Positions 8,898 to 18,302 of a DNA stretch of 44,824 nt are shown one piece after another. The stretch's first letter is position 1; each line of letters opens with the position of its first letter. The notes beneath the pieces are model-generated. The model saw nothing but the letters and a program-made list of their open reading frames with translations, was not told where the DNA came from and made no database searches. The DNA lies in assembly GCA_964545205.1 (NCBI GenBank), contig CAZJFH010000040.1:1-44824 (forward strand), in the 5' to 3' direction. Position numbers and translations under genes: made by a program. Origin of the DNA: CAZJFH01 sp964545205. Lineage in GTDB: Bacteria; Pseudomonadota; Alphaproteobacteria; Rhodospirillales; Magnetospirillaceae.

Positions 8898-9064
8898 GAC
8901 TGGGTCCAGCCGCCGCGATCGGTGCTGCGGAAGCCGCCGTCGCCGCCGACGGCGTCGAGGCTGGCGAAGGCGACCAGGGCGGCAAGGCCGGCGAGAACCA
9001 CCAGCAGGCCGCGCAGGGTCGCCGTCGCGGGATCGAAGGGTTCGGGATTGCGGATGATCTGCAC
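8891..9064 (-). CDS. Small single-pass membrane protein, unknown
   Basis: 57-residue protein with one hydrophobic segment (about residues 17-37) and a Gly/Asp/Tyr-rich tail. The GTG start at 9064 is supported by GGGGAGG six nt upstream, which argues for real translation. The 3' end overlaps the mutY 3' end by 7 nt on the opposite strand. I do not recognise a family. It could be a small inner-membrane protein; no functional context is visible. Confidence 0.5.
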   Translation of the reverse strand: MQIIRNPEPFDPATATLRGLLVVLAGLAALVAFASLDAVGGDGGFRSTDRGGWTQSY

Positions 9065-9179
9065 GGCTGGCCTCCCCTGATGACAGCAACCTGCCATGGC
9101 CAACAGCCGGCGATCAGTGACGGCGCTCACACCCTTTTCGTTTCGACGTTTGCGCCGGGGCAGCGAGGATTCCGGAGGA

Positions 9180-9638
9180 TCAGGTGGTCAGGCGCAGACC
9201 TTCGTAGTCGCGCAGCAGCACCTCGACCCGGCGGCGGTTCTCGTCGAAGAAGTCGCTGTACTGCATGTCGACGGTGAGCACGTGGGTGTAGAGCCAGTGA
9301 ACGAGCTGTTCGGCGAGATCGCGCACCACGGCGTCGGAATCGTCGATCTCGGCGCGCTCGCGCTGCACCGCGATCCACTGGCGCATCTTCTCGTGTTCGG
9401 CCTGATGGGCGGCGAGGCGCGGATATTTCAGCGCCGCCATCACCCGCTCCTCGATCTCGAAATGCACTTCGGCATAGGCGGCGAGGCTGGCGATCGCTTC
9501 GCGCACCACGCCGGGTCCGGCGGCCGCGTCCTGCAGGGCGCGGTCGAGGCGGTTGATCAGTTCGAGCAGCACCCGATGGTCGGAATCCCACTTCTCGATG
9601 CCGACGCTCATCGATGGAAGCCAGACGATATTCGCCAT
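9180..9638 (-). CDS. Bacteriohemerythrin (O2-binding diiron protein)
   Basis: Single-domain hemerythrin (152 aa), a four-helix bundle that binds O2 at a non-haem diiron centre. All expected ligands are visible at family spacing: H21, H59, E63 (HxxxE), H78, H82 (HxxxH), H119 and D124 (HxxxxD). The N-terminal motif VGIEKWDSDH is characteristic of bacteriohemerythrins. No partner domain such as an MCP or GGDEF is attached, so oxygen storage, delivery or sensing are all possible. The gene is divergent from hrpB; a perfect TTGAC-N4-GTCAA palindrome lies 24-37 nt upstream of the ATG and may be an FNR/NNR-type operator. The ribosome-binding site is weak; an internal ATG at 9611 is an alternative start. 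Confidence 0.92.
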   Translation of the reverse strand: MANIVWLPSMSVGIEKWDSDHRVLLELINRLDRALQDAAAGPGVVREAIASLAAYAEVHFEIEERVMAALKYPRLAAHQAEHEKMRQWIAVQRERAEIDDSDAVVRDLAEQLVHWLYTHVLTVDMQYSDFFDENRRRVEVLLRDYEGLRLTT

Positions 9639-9661
9639 CCGGGGTCGCCGCTCACCGTTTC

Positions 9662-9675
9662 TTGACTTCGGTCAA
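9662..9675. promoter_or_regulatory. FNR/NNR-type palindrome TTGAC-N4-GTCAA
   Basis: The sequence TTGACTTCGGTCAA is a perfect 5-4-5 inverted repeat (6-4-6 if the flanking C and G are included), the geometry used by CRP/FNR-superfamily dimers. TTGAC-type half-sites are close to the FNR half-site TTGAT. It lies in the 107-nt divergent region between bacteriohemerythrin and hrpB. No clear -10 element sits at the ideal distance for either gene, so activation at -41.5 is not obvious. Confidence 0.45.
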
Positions 9676-9745
9676 GCCTAGTCCGGCGCCCCGGCGCGGT
9701 CCACCCCCTTTCGCGGCGGTGCACCCTCGGCCTATAACGCTCGGC

Positions 9746-12229
9746 ATGAGCGCGTTGCCGATCGAACCCGTGCTGCCGGACCTGGCCGCCGCCCTGCGGG
9801 CGGGGCCGAACGCCGTGCTGCAGGCGCCGCCCGGCGCCGGCAAGACGACGCGGGTGCCGCTGGCGCTGCTCGACGAACCCTGGGTCGCCGGCGGCCGCAT
9901 CGTGATGCTCGAGCCGCGGCGGCTGGCGACGCGGGCGGCGGCGCGGCGCATGGCCGAGACGCTGGGCGAGCCGGTCGGCGAGACGGTCGGCTACCGCATG
10001 CGCCAGGAGTCGAGGACCGGGCCGGCGACCCGCATCGAGGTGGTGACCGAGGGCGTGCTGACGCGCCTGCTGCAGGACGACCCCGAGCTGACCGGCGTCG
10101 CCGCGGTGATCTTCGACGAGTTTCACGAGCGCAGCCTCAATGCCGATCTCGGCCTGGCGCTGTGCCTGGAGGCGCAGGCGGCGCTGCGGCCCGAGCTGCG
10201 GCTGCTGGCGATGTCGGCGACCCTGGACGGCGCCGCGGTGGCGCGGCTGCTCGGCGACGCGCCGCTGATCACCAGCGCGGGCCGCAGCCATCCCGTCGAG
10301 ACCCGCTGGCTCGACGCCGAGCCGAAGGGCCGCGTCGCCGAAACCGTGGCCGCCGGGGTGGTGCGGGCGCTGGCCGCCGACGACGGCGACATCCTCGCCT
10401 TCCTGCCCGGCGAGGCCGAGATCCGGCGCGCCGAGGCGATCCTGACCGACGATCCGCGTTGCGACGGCGTGCGCATCGCGCCGCTCTACGGCAACCTGCC
10501 GCAGGAGCGGCAGGACCTCGCGCTGCGGCCCGGCAGCCGGCGCCGGGTCGTGCTGGTGACGTCGATCGCCGAGACCAGCCTGACCATCGACGGCGTGCGC
10601 ATCGTCGTCGACGGCGGCTGGATGCGGGTGCCGCGCTTCGACCCCGGCAGCGGCATGACGCGGCTCGAGACGCTCAGGGTGTCGCGCGCCTCGGCCGACC
10701 AGCGCCGCGGCCGCGCCGGCCGCCAGGCGCCGGGCGTCTGCTGGCGGATGTGGACCGAAGCCGCCGACCGCGCCCTGGCGCCGCAGACGCCGCCCGAAAT
10801 CCTGCAGGCCGATCTGGCGCCGCTGGCCCTCGACCTGGCGCAGTGGGGGGGTTCCGATCCCAAGGCCATGGCCTGGCTCGACCCGCCGCCGGCCGCCAGC
10901 TTCGCCCAGGCGCGCGGGCTGCTGCGGGGATTGGGCGCGCTCGACGCCGACGGCGTCATCACCGCCCACGGCCGCGCGATGGCGCGGCTGCCGATGCATC
11001 CGCGGCTGGCGCACATGGTGCTGAAGGGGCGCGAGCTCGGGCTCGGCGCGCTGGCCTGCGAACTGGCGGCGCTGCTGTCCGAGCGCGATCCGCTGCGGGC
11101 GCGGCCCGGCGAGCGCGACGCCGACCTGCGGCTGCGCGTCGAGGCCCTGCGCGGCATGACCCGCGGCCTGGCGCTCGACCGCGGCGCGCTGGCGCGGGCG
11201 CGCGAGCAGGCGCGGCAGTGGCGGCGCACGCTGCGGGTCGCCGCGGCCGAGGGCGACATCGAGAGCACCGGGCTGTTGCTGGCCTTCGCCTATCCCGACC
11301 GCATCGCCCGCCGGCGGCCGGGCGGCGAGCCGCGCTATCAGATGACCAACGGCCGCGGCGCCTTCTTCGCCGAGCACGAGCCGCTGTCGGCCGAGGACTG
11401 GCTGGCGATCGCCGATCTCGACGGCGACCGCCGCGAGGCCCGCGTCTTCCTGGCGGCGCCGCTCGACGCGGCGGCGATCGAGGCGCAGTTCGGCGAGGCC
11501 GTCGCCATGCACGAGGAGGTCGTCTGGGACGGCCGCGAGGAGGCGGTCAAGGCGCGCCGCCAGCGCCGGCTTGGCGCCCTGGCCCTCGAGGACAAGCCGC
11601 TGGCCGAACCGGATCCGGCGGCGGTCACCGCCGCCCTGCTCGAAGGGGTGGCGCAGATCGGGCTGCAGGCGCTGCCGTGGACCCGCGCCGCCGAACAGTG
11701 GCGGGCGCGCGTCGCTTTCCTGCGCCGCGTCGAGGGCGGCAACTGGCCGGACCTGTCGGACCGGGCGCTGCTGTCCAGCCTCGATCAGTGGCTGGGACCG
11801 TTCCTCGACGGCATGAGCCGGCGCGCCCATCTGGCGCGGCTCGATCTGATGGCGGTGCTGCAGGCCCAGATCGACTGGCCGCGGCAGAAGGCGCTCGACG
11901 AGCTGGCGCCGACCCATGTCGTGGTGCCCAGCGGCAGCCGCATACCCGTCGACTACGAAAGCGGCGCCGAGCCGGTGCTGGCGGTGCGCCTTCAGGAGAT
12001 GTTCGGCCTCGCCGAGACGCCGCGCATCGCCGGCGGCAAGGTGCCGCTGCTGCTGCACCTGCTGAGCCCGGCGCGGCGCCCGGTGCAGGTCACCCGCGAC
12101 CTCGCCAGTTTCTGGGCCAACGCCTACAAGCAGGTGAAGGCCGACCTCAAGGGCCAGTACCCCAAGCACTACTGGCCGGACGACCCCTTGCAGGCCGAAC
12201 CGACGGCGCGCGCCAAGCCGCGTCGCTGA
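9746..12229 (+). CDS. hrpB: ATP-dependent RNA helicase HrpB
   Basis: DEAH/RHA-family helicase (827 aa, normal for HrpB). Walker A is APPGAGKTT with K33; motif II is DEFH at residues 124-127, the variant seen in HrpB rather than DEAH; motif III is SAT in MSATLDG. Motif VI (QRRGRAGR) follows, then the helicase-associated and HrpB C-terminal domains. The C-terminus has the usual KQVKADLKGQYPKHYWPDDP signature. The ATG at 9746 is just 7 nt after TATAAC. The physiological RNA substrate of HrpB is not established. The 3' end overlaps the convergent ThiE-like gene by 61 nt. Confidence 0.95.
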   Translation: MSALPIEPVLPDLAAALRAGPNAVLQAPPGAGKTTRVPLALLDEPWVAGGRIVMLEPRRLATRAAARRMAETLGEPVGETVGYRMRQESRTGPATRIEVVTEGVLTRLLQDDPELTGVAAVIFDEFHERSLNADLGLALCLEAQAALRPELRLLAMSATLDGAAVARLLGDAPLITSAGRSHPVETRWLDAEPKGRVAETVAAGVVRALAADDGDILAFLPGEAEIRRAEAILTDDPRCDGVRIAPLYGNLPQERQDLALRPGSRRRVVLVTSIAETSLTIDGVRIVVDGGWMRVPRFDPGSGMTRLETLRVSRASADQRRGRAGRQAPGVCWRMWTEAADRALAPQTPPEILQADLAPLALDLAQWGGSDPKAMAWLDPPPAASFAQARGLLRGLGALDADGVITAHGRAMARLPMHPRLAHMVLKGRELGLGALACELAALLSERDPLRARPGERDADLRLRVEALRGMTRGLALDRGALARAREQARQWRRTLRVAAAEGDIESTGLLLAFAYPDRIARRRPGGEPRYQMTNGRGAFFAEHEPLSAEDWLAIADLDGDRREARVFLAAPLDAAAIEAQFGEAVAMHEEVVWDGREEAVKARRQRRLGALALEDKPLAEPDPAAVTAALLEGVAQIGLQALPWTRAAEQWRARVAFLRRVEGGNWPDLSDRALLSSLDQWLGPFLDGMSRRAHLARLDLMAVLQAQIDWPRQKALDELAPTHVVVPSGSRIPVDYESGAEPVLAVRLQEMFGLAETPRIAGGKVPLLLHLLSPARRPVQVTRDLASFWANAYKQVKADLKGQYPKHYWPDDPLQAEPTARAKPRR

Positions 12230-12828
12230 GCCAGTCCCGACACGGCGGCGACGCCGGCTGCGCCGCGCAGCCGGCCGGCATTGGCGGCGGTGACGCCTCC
12301 CAGCGCCAACACCGGCAGGCCGGCGCCGCGCGCCAGCGCCGCGAACCGGCGCGGGCCGAGGCTCGGCGCGCCGGGATGGCTGGCGGTGGCAAACACCGGC
12401 GACAGCAGCGCCCAGTCGGCGCCGAGCCGCCGGGCGCGCCGCAACGCCGGCGCCGAATGGGCGGCGACCGACAGCCATCCGCCGCGCGCCCGCAGCCAGG
12501 CCAGTTGCCGCGCCGACGTCCGCGCCAGCCCTTCCGGCAGGTGCAGGCCGTCGGCGCGCAAGGCGGCGGCGAGGCGAACGTCGCCGGCGACCAGGAACAG
12601 CAGCCGCCGCGCCCGGCACAGCGCCGACAGCCGGCGGCCGAGTTCGGCGCGGCCGGGATCGTCGTAATGGCGCAGCACCACCGCCGACCCGGCCGGCAGC
12701 GCCGCGGCGGCGGCCAGGGCGTCGGGCAGGCGGGGGTCGGTCAGCAGCACCACGGCGGGACTGCCGCCCGGGCGCCGCCCCGGGCGCGGATTGAGGCGGC
12801 GGGCCTGCTCTGCTAGGGTCGGGACCAT
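12169..12828 (-). CDS. Thiamine-phosphate synthase-like (ThiE/TenI family) protein
   Basis: 219-residue TIM-barrel protein of the ThiE/TenI family. Recognisable segments are VVLLTDPRLPD (strand 1), DGLHLPEG, LSVAAHS, GADWALLSPVFATASHPGAPSLG compressed around the SPVF motif, and VLALGGVTAANA near the phosphate-binding loop. ThiE joins HMP-PP and THZ-P; TenI-like relatives aromatise the thiazole or have unknown roles. Which applies cannot be told here, and no other thiamine gene is nearby. The ATG at 12828 is chosen (12837 is possible). It is convergent with hrpB (61-nt overlap) and divergent from yggS with only about 22 nt between starts. Confidence 0.8.
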   Translation of the reverse strand: MVPTLAEQARRLNPRPGRRPGGSPAVVLLTDPRLPDALAAAAALPAGSAVVLRHYDDPGRAELGRRLSALCRARRLLFLVAGDVRLAAALRADGLHLPEGLARTSARQLAWLRARGGWLSVAAHSAPALRRARRLGADWALLSPVFATASHPGAPSLGPRRFAALARGAGLPVLALGGVTAANAGRLRGAAGVAAVSGLAQRRGLARAVGSACKGSSGQ

Positions 12829-12850
12829 CCTCCGCATGCTACTGCAGGCC

Positions 12851-13525
12851 ATGACAGACGTCGCCGCCAATCTCGAAACCGTCCGCCGCCAGATCGCCGA
12901 GGCCTGCGCGGCCGCCGGGCGCCCCGCCGAGTCCGTCACCCTGGTCGCGGTGTCGAAAACCAATCCGGCCGAGCGGGTGCGCGCGGCCCTGGTCGCCGGC
13001 CAGCGCGTGTTCGGCGAGAACAAGGTTCAGGAGGCGGCCGGCAAGTGGCCGGCGCTCGCGGCCGAGTTTCCCGGCGTGCGCCTGCACCTGATCGGGCCGC
13101 TGCAGACCAACAAGGTGCGCGAGGCGGTGGCGCTGTTCGACGTCGTCGAGACCCTCGACCGGCCCAAGCTGGCGGCGGCGCTGGCGCGGGAATTCGAGCG
13201 GCAGGGCCGGCGGCCGGACTGTCTCGTGCAGGTCAACACCGGCCGCGAGCCGCAGAAGGCCGGCATCGATCCCGCCGACCTCGACGCCTTCGTCGCCGAA
13301 TGCCGCCGCGAGCACGGCATCGAGCCGGCCGGGCTGATGTGCATCCCGCCCTTCGACGACGATCCCGAGCCGCATTTCGTCATGCTGCGCGACATGGCGG
13401 CGCGCAACGGGCTCGCGGTCCTCAGCATGGGAATGAGCGGCGACTATCCGGCGGCGATCCGCCACGGCGCGACGCATGTGCGCATCGGCACCGCGATCTT
13501 CGGCGCGCGCGACTATCCGCGCTGA
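12851..13525 (+). CDS. yggS: YggS-family pyridoxal-phosphate homeostasis protein
   Basis: PLP-binding protein (224 aa) of the YggS/PROSC family, which buffers pyridoxal phosphate and affects amino-acid and keto-acid balance. The PLP lysine is K36 in VAVSKTNPAE, the same position as in E. coli. FGENKVQEA, HLIGPLQTNK and the C-terminal phosphate-binding pattern SMGMSGDYPAAI...HVRIGTAIFG are all present. The ATG at 12851 gives the usual N-terminus; an ATG at 12836 would add five residues. Its promoter must lie within or very near the divergent ThiE-like gene. Confidence 0.94.
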   Translation: MTDVAANLETVRRQIAEACAAAGRPAESVTLVAVSKTNPAERVRAALVAGQRVFGENKVQEAAGKWPALAAEFPGVRLHLIGPLQTNKVREAVALFDVVETLDRPKLAAALAREFERQGRRPDCLVQVNTGREPQKAGIDPADLDAFVAECRREHGIEPAGLMCIPPFDDDPEPHFVMLRDMAARNGLAVLSMGMSGDYPAAIRHGATHVRIGTAIFGARDYPR

Positions 13526-13550
13526 CTTGACCGCGAATCCGGGACGAGCC

Positions 13551-13585
13551 CAAAAAAATTGACGGCCGGCGAGTGGCCGGCCGTC
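13551..13585 (-). terminator. Intrinsic terminator of the Liv/acyl-CoA ligase operon
   Basis: A 10-bp stem (13561-13570 with 13576-13585, 5-nt loop) is followed on the minus strand by AATTTTTTTG. It lies about 100 nt beyond the stop of the PaaK-like gene, the last gene of the minus-strand operon. The plus-strand gene yggS ends at 13525, but the U-tract orientation fits the minus strand only. Confidence 0.85.
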
Positions 13586-13684
13586 CATGACCCGCGCCGG
13601 GCGCCGGGGGTCCTGCCCGGCGGCGGCGGTGAGGGGGTCTCGTGGGCAAAGGTTAACGGCAAAATTGTGGCGAATTTGTGGAGA

Positions 13685-14919
13685 TCATCCGACCGGGCGG
13701 CGGTCGTCGATCACCTTGCCGTCGTTGGGCAGGCTGCCCGGCTCGGCGAAGGCGACCTTGCCCTTGAGCTTGAGCACCGCCTGCAGCGTCTCGGCCAGGG
13801 CGCTTTCGAGGCCGGCGGGCCGGTTCTCGATTTCGCAATGCAACGACATCAGGTCGGTCTCGCCGTCGCGCTCGACGACCAGCCGCGCGCGGCCGATCTC
13901 GGGATGGCGGCGGGCGACCTCGGCGACCTGCTGCGGGTGGACGAACATGCCCTTGACCTTGGTGGTCTGGTCGGCGCGGCCCATCCAGCCCTTGATGCGG
14001 GCGTTGGTGCGGCCGCACGGGCTGGCGCCGGCCAGGATCGCCGACATGTCGCCGGTGGCGAAGCGGATCAGCGGATATTCGGGCGTCAGCGTGGTCACCA
14101 CGACCTCGCCGACCTCGCCGTCGGGGACCGGGTCGCCGGTGCCGGGGCGGACGATCTCGACGATGACGTGCTCGTCGAGGATCATGCCCTCGGCGGCCTG
14201 GGATTCGTAGGCGACCAGGCCGAGGTCGGCGGTGCCGTAGCACTGCACGGCGGTCACCCCGAGATCCTTCAACGCCGCGCGCAACGGCGGCAGGAAAGCC
14301 TCGCCGGTGACCAGCGCCTTGGTCAGGGACGAGCAGTCGGCGCCGATCTCGCGCCCCTTCTCCAGCAGCACCTTGAGGAAGGACGGCGTGCCGGTGTAGC
14401 CGGCGGCGCGCAGGTCGGCGACGGCGCGGGCCTGCAGTTCGGTGTTGCCGACGCCGGCGGGGAACACGGCGCAGCCCAGCGCGTGCGCCGCGGTCTCGAA
14501 CATCGAGCCGGCCGGCGTCAGGTGGTAGGAGAAGCTGTTGTGCACCAGTTCGCCGGGACGGAAGCCGGCGGCGTGCATGGCGCGGCCGAAGCGCCACCAG
14601 TCGGCGCCGCGGCCCTCGACGTCGTAGATCGGCCCCGGCGACTGGAACACCCTGGCCAGACCGCCGGGCGGCAGGGTGACCATGCCGGCGAAGGGCGGCC
14701 GCGCCCGCTGCAGGTCGATGAGCTGCGACTTGCGGGTGACAGGCAGTCTCGCCAGCGCCGCGCGGTCGCGCACCGACTCGGGGTCGACCTCGGCCAGCAG
14801 CTCGGCGAAATAGGGGGCCTCGGCCTTCGCGTTGGCGAGCTGGCGGCGCAGTCCCGCGAACAGCCGCTCGTCGCGCTGCTGCGGATCCTGGGTCTCGAGA
14901 TCGTCGTAGAACTCCGCCA

Positions 14920-14920
<1 letters not shown>
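13685..14920 (-). CDS. Phenylacetate-CoA ligase-like (PaaK-type) AMP-forming ligase
   Basis: Adenylate-forming enzyme (411 aa) of the PaaK branch, which activates aryl or other carboxylic acids to acyl-CoA through an acyl-AMP. Visible features are the adenine/acid region QCYGTADLGLVAYES, the YPLIRFATGDMS motif before the hinge, and the C-terminal GRADQTTKVKGMFVHPQQV with the PaaK-type lysine. The ATG at 14920 overlaps the livF stop (TGATG), so translation is coupled; GTG starts up to 14929 are possible. As last gene of a Liv transporter operon with a second ligase, it probably acts on the imported acid. PaaK proper is one possibility; the substrate is not readable from sequence. Confidence 0.85.
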
Positions 14921-15756
<836 letters not shown>

Positions 15757-15780
15757 GGGTGTCTCCAGACTACGTTGCCG

Positions 15781-15892
15781 CCTCCCCCGCCTGCGGGGGA
15801 GGGCCGGGGTGGGGGCCGCGCTCGGACGCCGAGGCGCCGCCCTCACCCTCCCGCTTCGCGGGTCCCTCCCTCTCCCGCGAGCGGGAGAGGGT
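15781..15892. repeat. Interspersed palindromic repeat, copy B (double hairpin)
   Basis: Two perfect hairpins: 15781-15790 with 15793-15802, and 15868-15878 with 15881-15891. Between them lies the 18-base segment also present in copy A (15836-15853 versus 31-48). The element fills the spacer between the substrate-binding protein gene and livF. In the transcript it could protect the upstream mRNA and lower downstream expression, as REP elements do; that role is inference. Confidence 0.8.
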
Positions 15893-15905
15893 GTTCAGGA
15901 GCCGA

Positions 15906-17144
15906 TTACCAGCCCAGCCACTCCGGCTTGCGCGGGATCTCGGACTCGCCGATCTTGGCGATGTCCTGCTTGCCGCCGCCGACCTCGGCTTTGTAGATGA
16001 ACACCTTGGTCGTGCCGCGGTGATCCTCCGGGGTCCAGGTCGAGGGGATGCACACGCCCTCGAGGCCGGCCGGCACGTGGTCCTTCATCTGCTCCATGGC
16101 CGCCTTGATGTTCGGGCCGGTGACGCCGCCGTCCATCTTGGCCGCCGCCGCCATGGCGTCGCGCATGTAGTAGACCGAGCAGATGCCGCGCATGTAGTGC
16201 AGGGCGCGGTACTCGTTGCCCGACGGGTCCGACATCTTCGAGATCTCGCGCACCGTCTTCATGCCCGGCGCGTCCGACTTCCAGTCGGCGGCGCCGACCA
16301 CGAAGACCATGCCGTCGGCGCTGTCGCCGGCGGCCTTCAGCGCGTTCTCGTCCATGCCCCAGACATTGCCCATGAACTGGGTGTCGACGCCGACCGTCTC
16401 GCAGGACTTCAGCAGCGAGATCGTCGAGCCGGCGGTGTTGGCGAGGTAGGCGTAGTTGGCGCCCGACTCCTTGAGGCTCAGGCACTGCGCCTTGAAATCG
16501 CCCGGCTTGAGCGAGTACTGGATCGGGTCGAGGACCTTGAAGCCCTGCTCGCTGGCATAGGCGGCGCAGGCGGCCTTCGGCGCGTTGGGATAGGGATGGT
16601 TGTCGCCCATGTGGACGAATTTCGGCTCCTTGATGCCCTTCTTCTCGGCATCGGCGGCCGCCCACTGCACGAGGGCGCGGCAGCCGTCGGTGTAGGACGG
16701 GCCATAGAAGAAGTTGTAGGGCGCCGCCTTCGAACCGTGCTTGCCCATGCCGGCCGGGTCGGTCAGGTGGCCCGAATACGAGGCCGAGAAGTAGGGGATC
16801 TGGTCCTTGGCGACGAAGGTGACCAGCGCCTCGGTGTCGCCGGTGCCCCAGCCCTGGATCGCCACGACCTTGTCGCCGCCGCCGGTCCACTTCTTGTAGG
16901 TGGCGATGGCGCGCGGGATTTCGTAGCTGTAGTCGACCGTCTCGAAGTCGATCTTCTGGCCGGCGATGCCGCCCTGCTTGTTGATGTAGGTCAGCGCGTC
17001 GGCGACGCCCTGTCCGTAGATCTTGCCCACCGACGAGGTGGCGCCGGTGTAGTCGGCGATGTGGCCGACCTTGATGTCGGCCAGCGCGGGGCCCGCGCCG
17101 ATCAGCGCCACGGCGGCGGCGGTCGTGAACAGGGTGCTCTTCAT
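15906..17144 (-). CDS. Branched-chain-type ABC transporter substrate-binding protein
   Basis: Periplasmic binding protein (412 aa) of the LivK/type I family. A clear signal peptide (residues 1-22, ending GPALA) precedes DIKVGHIADYTGATSS, the start of the first Rossmann lobe. Later segments such as PYFSASYSGHLTDP and the FMGNVWGMDE hinge region fit HAAT receptors. A strong AGGAGG lies 8 nt before the ATG at 17144. The presence of two acyl-CoA ligases in the operon suggests an organic-acid ligand (aromatic or fatty acid) rather than an amino acid. An in-frame extension upstream runs antisense-like through livM and is rejected. Confidence 0.92.
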   Translation of the reverse strand: MKSTLFTTAAAVALIGAGPALADIKVGHIADYTGATSSVGKIYGQGVADALTYINKQGGIAGQKIDFETVDYSYEIPRAIATYKKWTGGGDKVVAIQGWGTGDTEALVTFVAKDQIPYFSASYSGHLTDPAGMGKHGSKAAPYNFFYGPSYTDGCRALVQWAAADAEKKGIKEPKFVHMGDNHPYPNAPKAACAAYASEQGFKVLDPIQYSLKPGDFKAQCLSLKESGANYAYLANTAGSTISLLKSCETVGVDTQFMGNVWGMDENALKAAGDSADGMVFVVGAADWKSDAPGMKTVREISKMSDPSGNEYRALHYMRGICSVYYMRDAMAAAAKMDGGVTGPNIKAAMEQMKDHVPAGLEGVCIPSTWTPEDHRGTTKVFIYKAEVGGGKQDIAKIGESEIPRKPEWLGW

Positions 17145-17203
17145 CGAATACCTCCTGGATTGCTTGTTTTTTCGGTCTTGGACTGTCTTGAAGAACAACG
17201 CGA

Positions 17204-18298
17204 CTAATAGGAGAACGGGTACAGTTTCCAATACGCCTTGATCATCTTCCAGCGGTGGGCGAGGCCGTCCGGCTCGAAGATCAGGAACAGGATGATCGCC
17301 AGCCCGATGGCCGCCTCCTTGAGGAAGGCCAGGCCCTCGGTGATCGCCGGGAAGAAGCCGCCGGCGATCGCCGAGGCGTCCTGCACGATCTCGGGCAGAA
17401 GCACCATGAAGGTGGTGCCCATCAGCGTGCCCATGACGCTGCCCATGCCGCCGATGATGATCATGCCCAGGAACTGGATCGACAGCAGGATGGTGAAGGA
17501 TTCGGCCGAGACGTAGCCCAGGTAGTGCCCGAACAGCGCACCGCCGATGCCGGCGTAGAAGGCCGAGATGCCGAAGGACAGGATCCGGTACTTCATCAGG
17601 TTGATGCCCATCACCTCGGCCGAGAGGTAATGGTCGCGCACCGCGACGAAGGCGCGGCCGTCGCGCGAGCGCAGCAGGTTGGTGCCGATCAGGTACATCA
17701 CCACGACATAGGCCAGCACGACGTAGAAGTAGCTGGCGTCGTCGTTGAGGAGCAGCTGATACTGGACCTCGTTCCAGGTGAAGTCGTAAAGCTTGAACGG
17801 CTCGGCCAGGGTGCCGGCGGAGCCGCCGGTGAACCAGTTGGCGCGGGCGAAGAAGTCCTCGAGGATGAACTGCGCCGCGAAGGTGGCGATCGCCAGGTAG
17901 AGGCCCTTGATGCGCGCCGCCGGGATGCCGAACAGCAGGCCGACCGCGGTGGTCATGACGCCGGCCAGCGGGATGGCGAAGAACACCGGGATGCCGAAGC
18001 TGTTCGACAGCCAGGCCGAGGCGAAGGCGCCGAAGCCGAAGAAGGCGGCGTGGCCCAGCGAGATCTGGCCGGTGAAGCCGACCAGGATGTTCAGGCCCAG
18101 CGCGGCGATGCCGTAATAGCCGATCTGGATCAGGATGTTGAGCTGGTACAGCGAGGCGAACAGCGGCGCCGCGCACAGCAGCGCCACGCCGAGGATGGCG
18201 AAGGCCCGGGTGACCGGCGTCGGAAAGATGGTCGTGTCCTTGCGGTAGGTGGTCTTGAACTGACCGCAGGGGATGAGGGCGGAGGACGTCGCGGCCAT
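17204..18298 (-). CDS. livM: Branched-chain-type ABC transporter permease LivM
   Basis: Inner-membrane permease (364 aa) with about nine to ten hydrophobic segments. The LivM signature LNILVGFTGQISLGHAAFFGFGA is represented by its central GFTGQISLGHAAF, and the cytoplasmic loop has the EAA-like RSRDGRAFVAVRDHYLSAEVMG. It pairs with LivH to form the channel. It begins 4 nt after the livH stop, so the two are translated together. The N-terminal 30 residues are hydrophilic, a feature of this subfamily. Confidence 0.94.
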   Translation of the reverse strand: MAATSSALIPCGQFKTTYRKDTTIFPTPVTRAFAILGVALLCAAPLFASLYQLNILIQIGYYGIAALGLNILVGFTGQISLGHAAFFGFGAFASAWLSNSFGIPVFFAIPLAGVMTTAVGLLFGIPAARIKGLYLAIATFAAQFILEDFFARANWFTGGSAGTLAEPFKLYDFTWNEVQYQLLLNDDASYFYVVLAYVVVMYLIGTNLLRSRDGRAFVAVRDHYLSAEVMGINLMKYRILSFGISAFYAGIGGALFGHYLGYVSAESFTILLSIQFLGMIIIGGMGSVMGTLMGTTFMVLLPEIVQDASAIAGGFFPAITEGLAFLKEAAIGLAIILFLIFEPDGLAHRWKMIKAYWKLYPFSY

Positions 18299-18302
18299 GA
18301 TC

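Noticed and set aside
9608..12619. Minus-strand open frame of about 1000 codons across hrpB
   Set aside because: It covers hrpB on the opposite strand, is low-complexity Arg/Ala/Gly/Pro and has no recognisable motif, whereas hrpB has all helicase motifs.
15906..18176. Very long N-terminal extension of the substrate-binding protein
   Set aside because: The upstream part reads through livM in another frame; the ATG at 17144 has a strong AGGAGG and starts a clear signal peptide.
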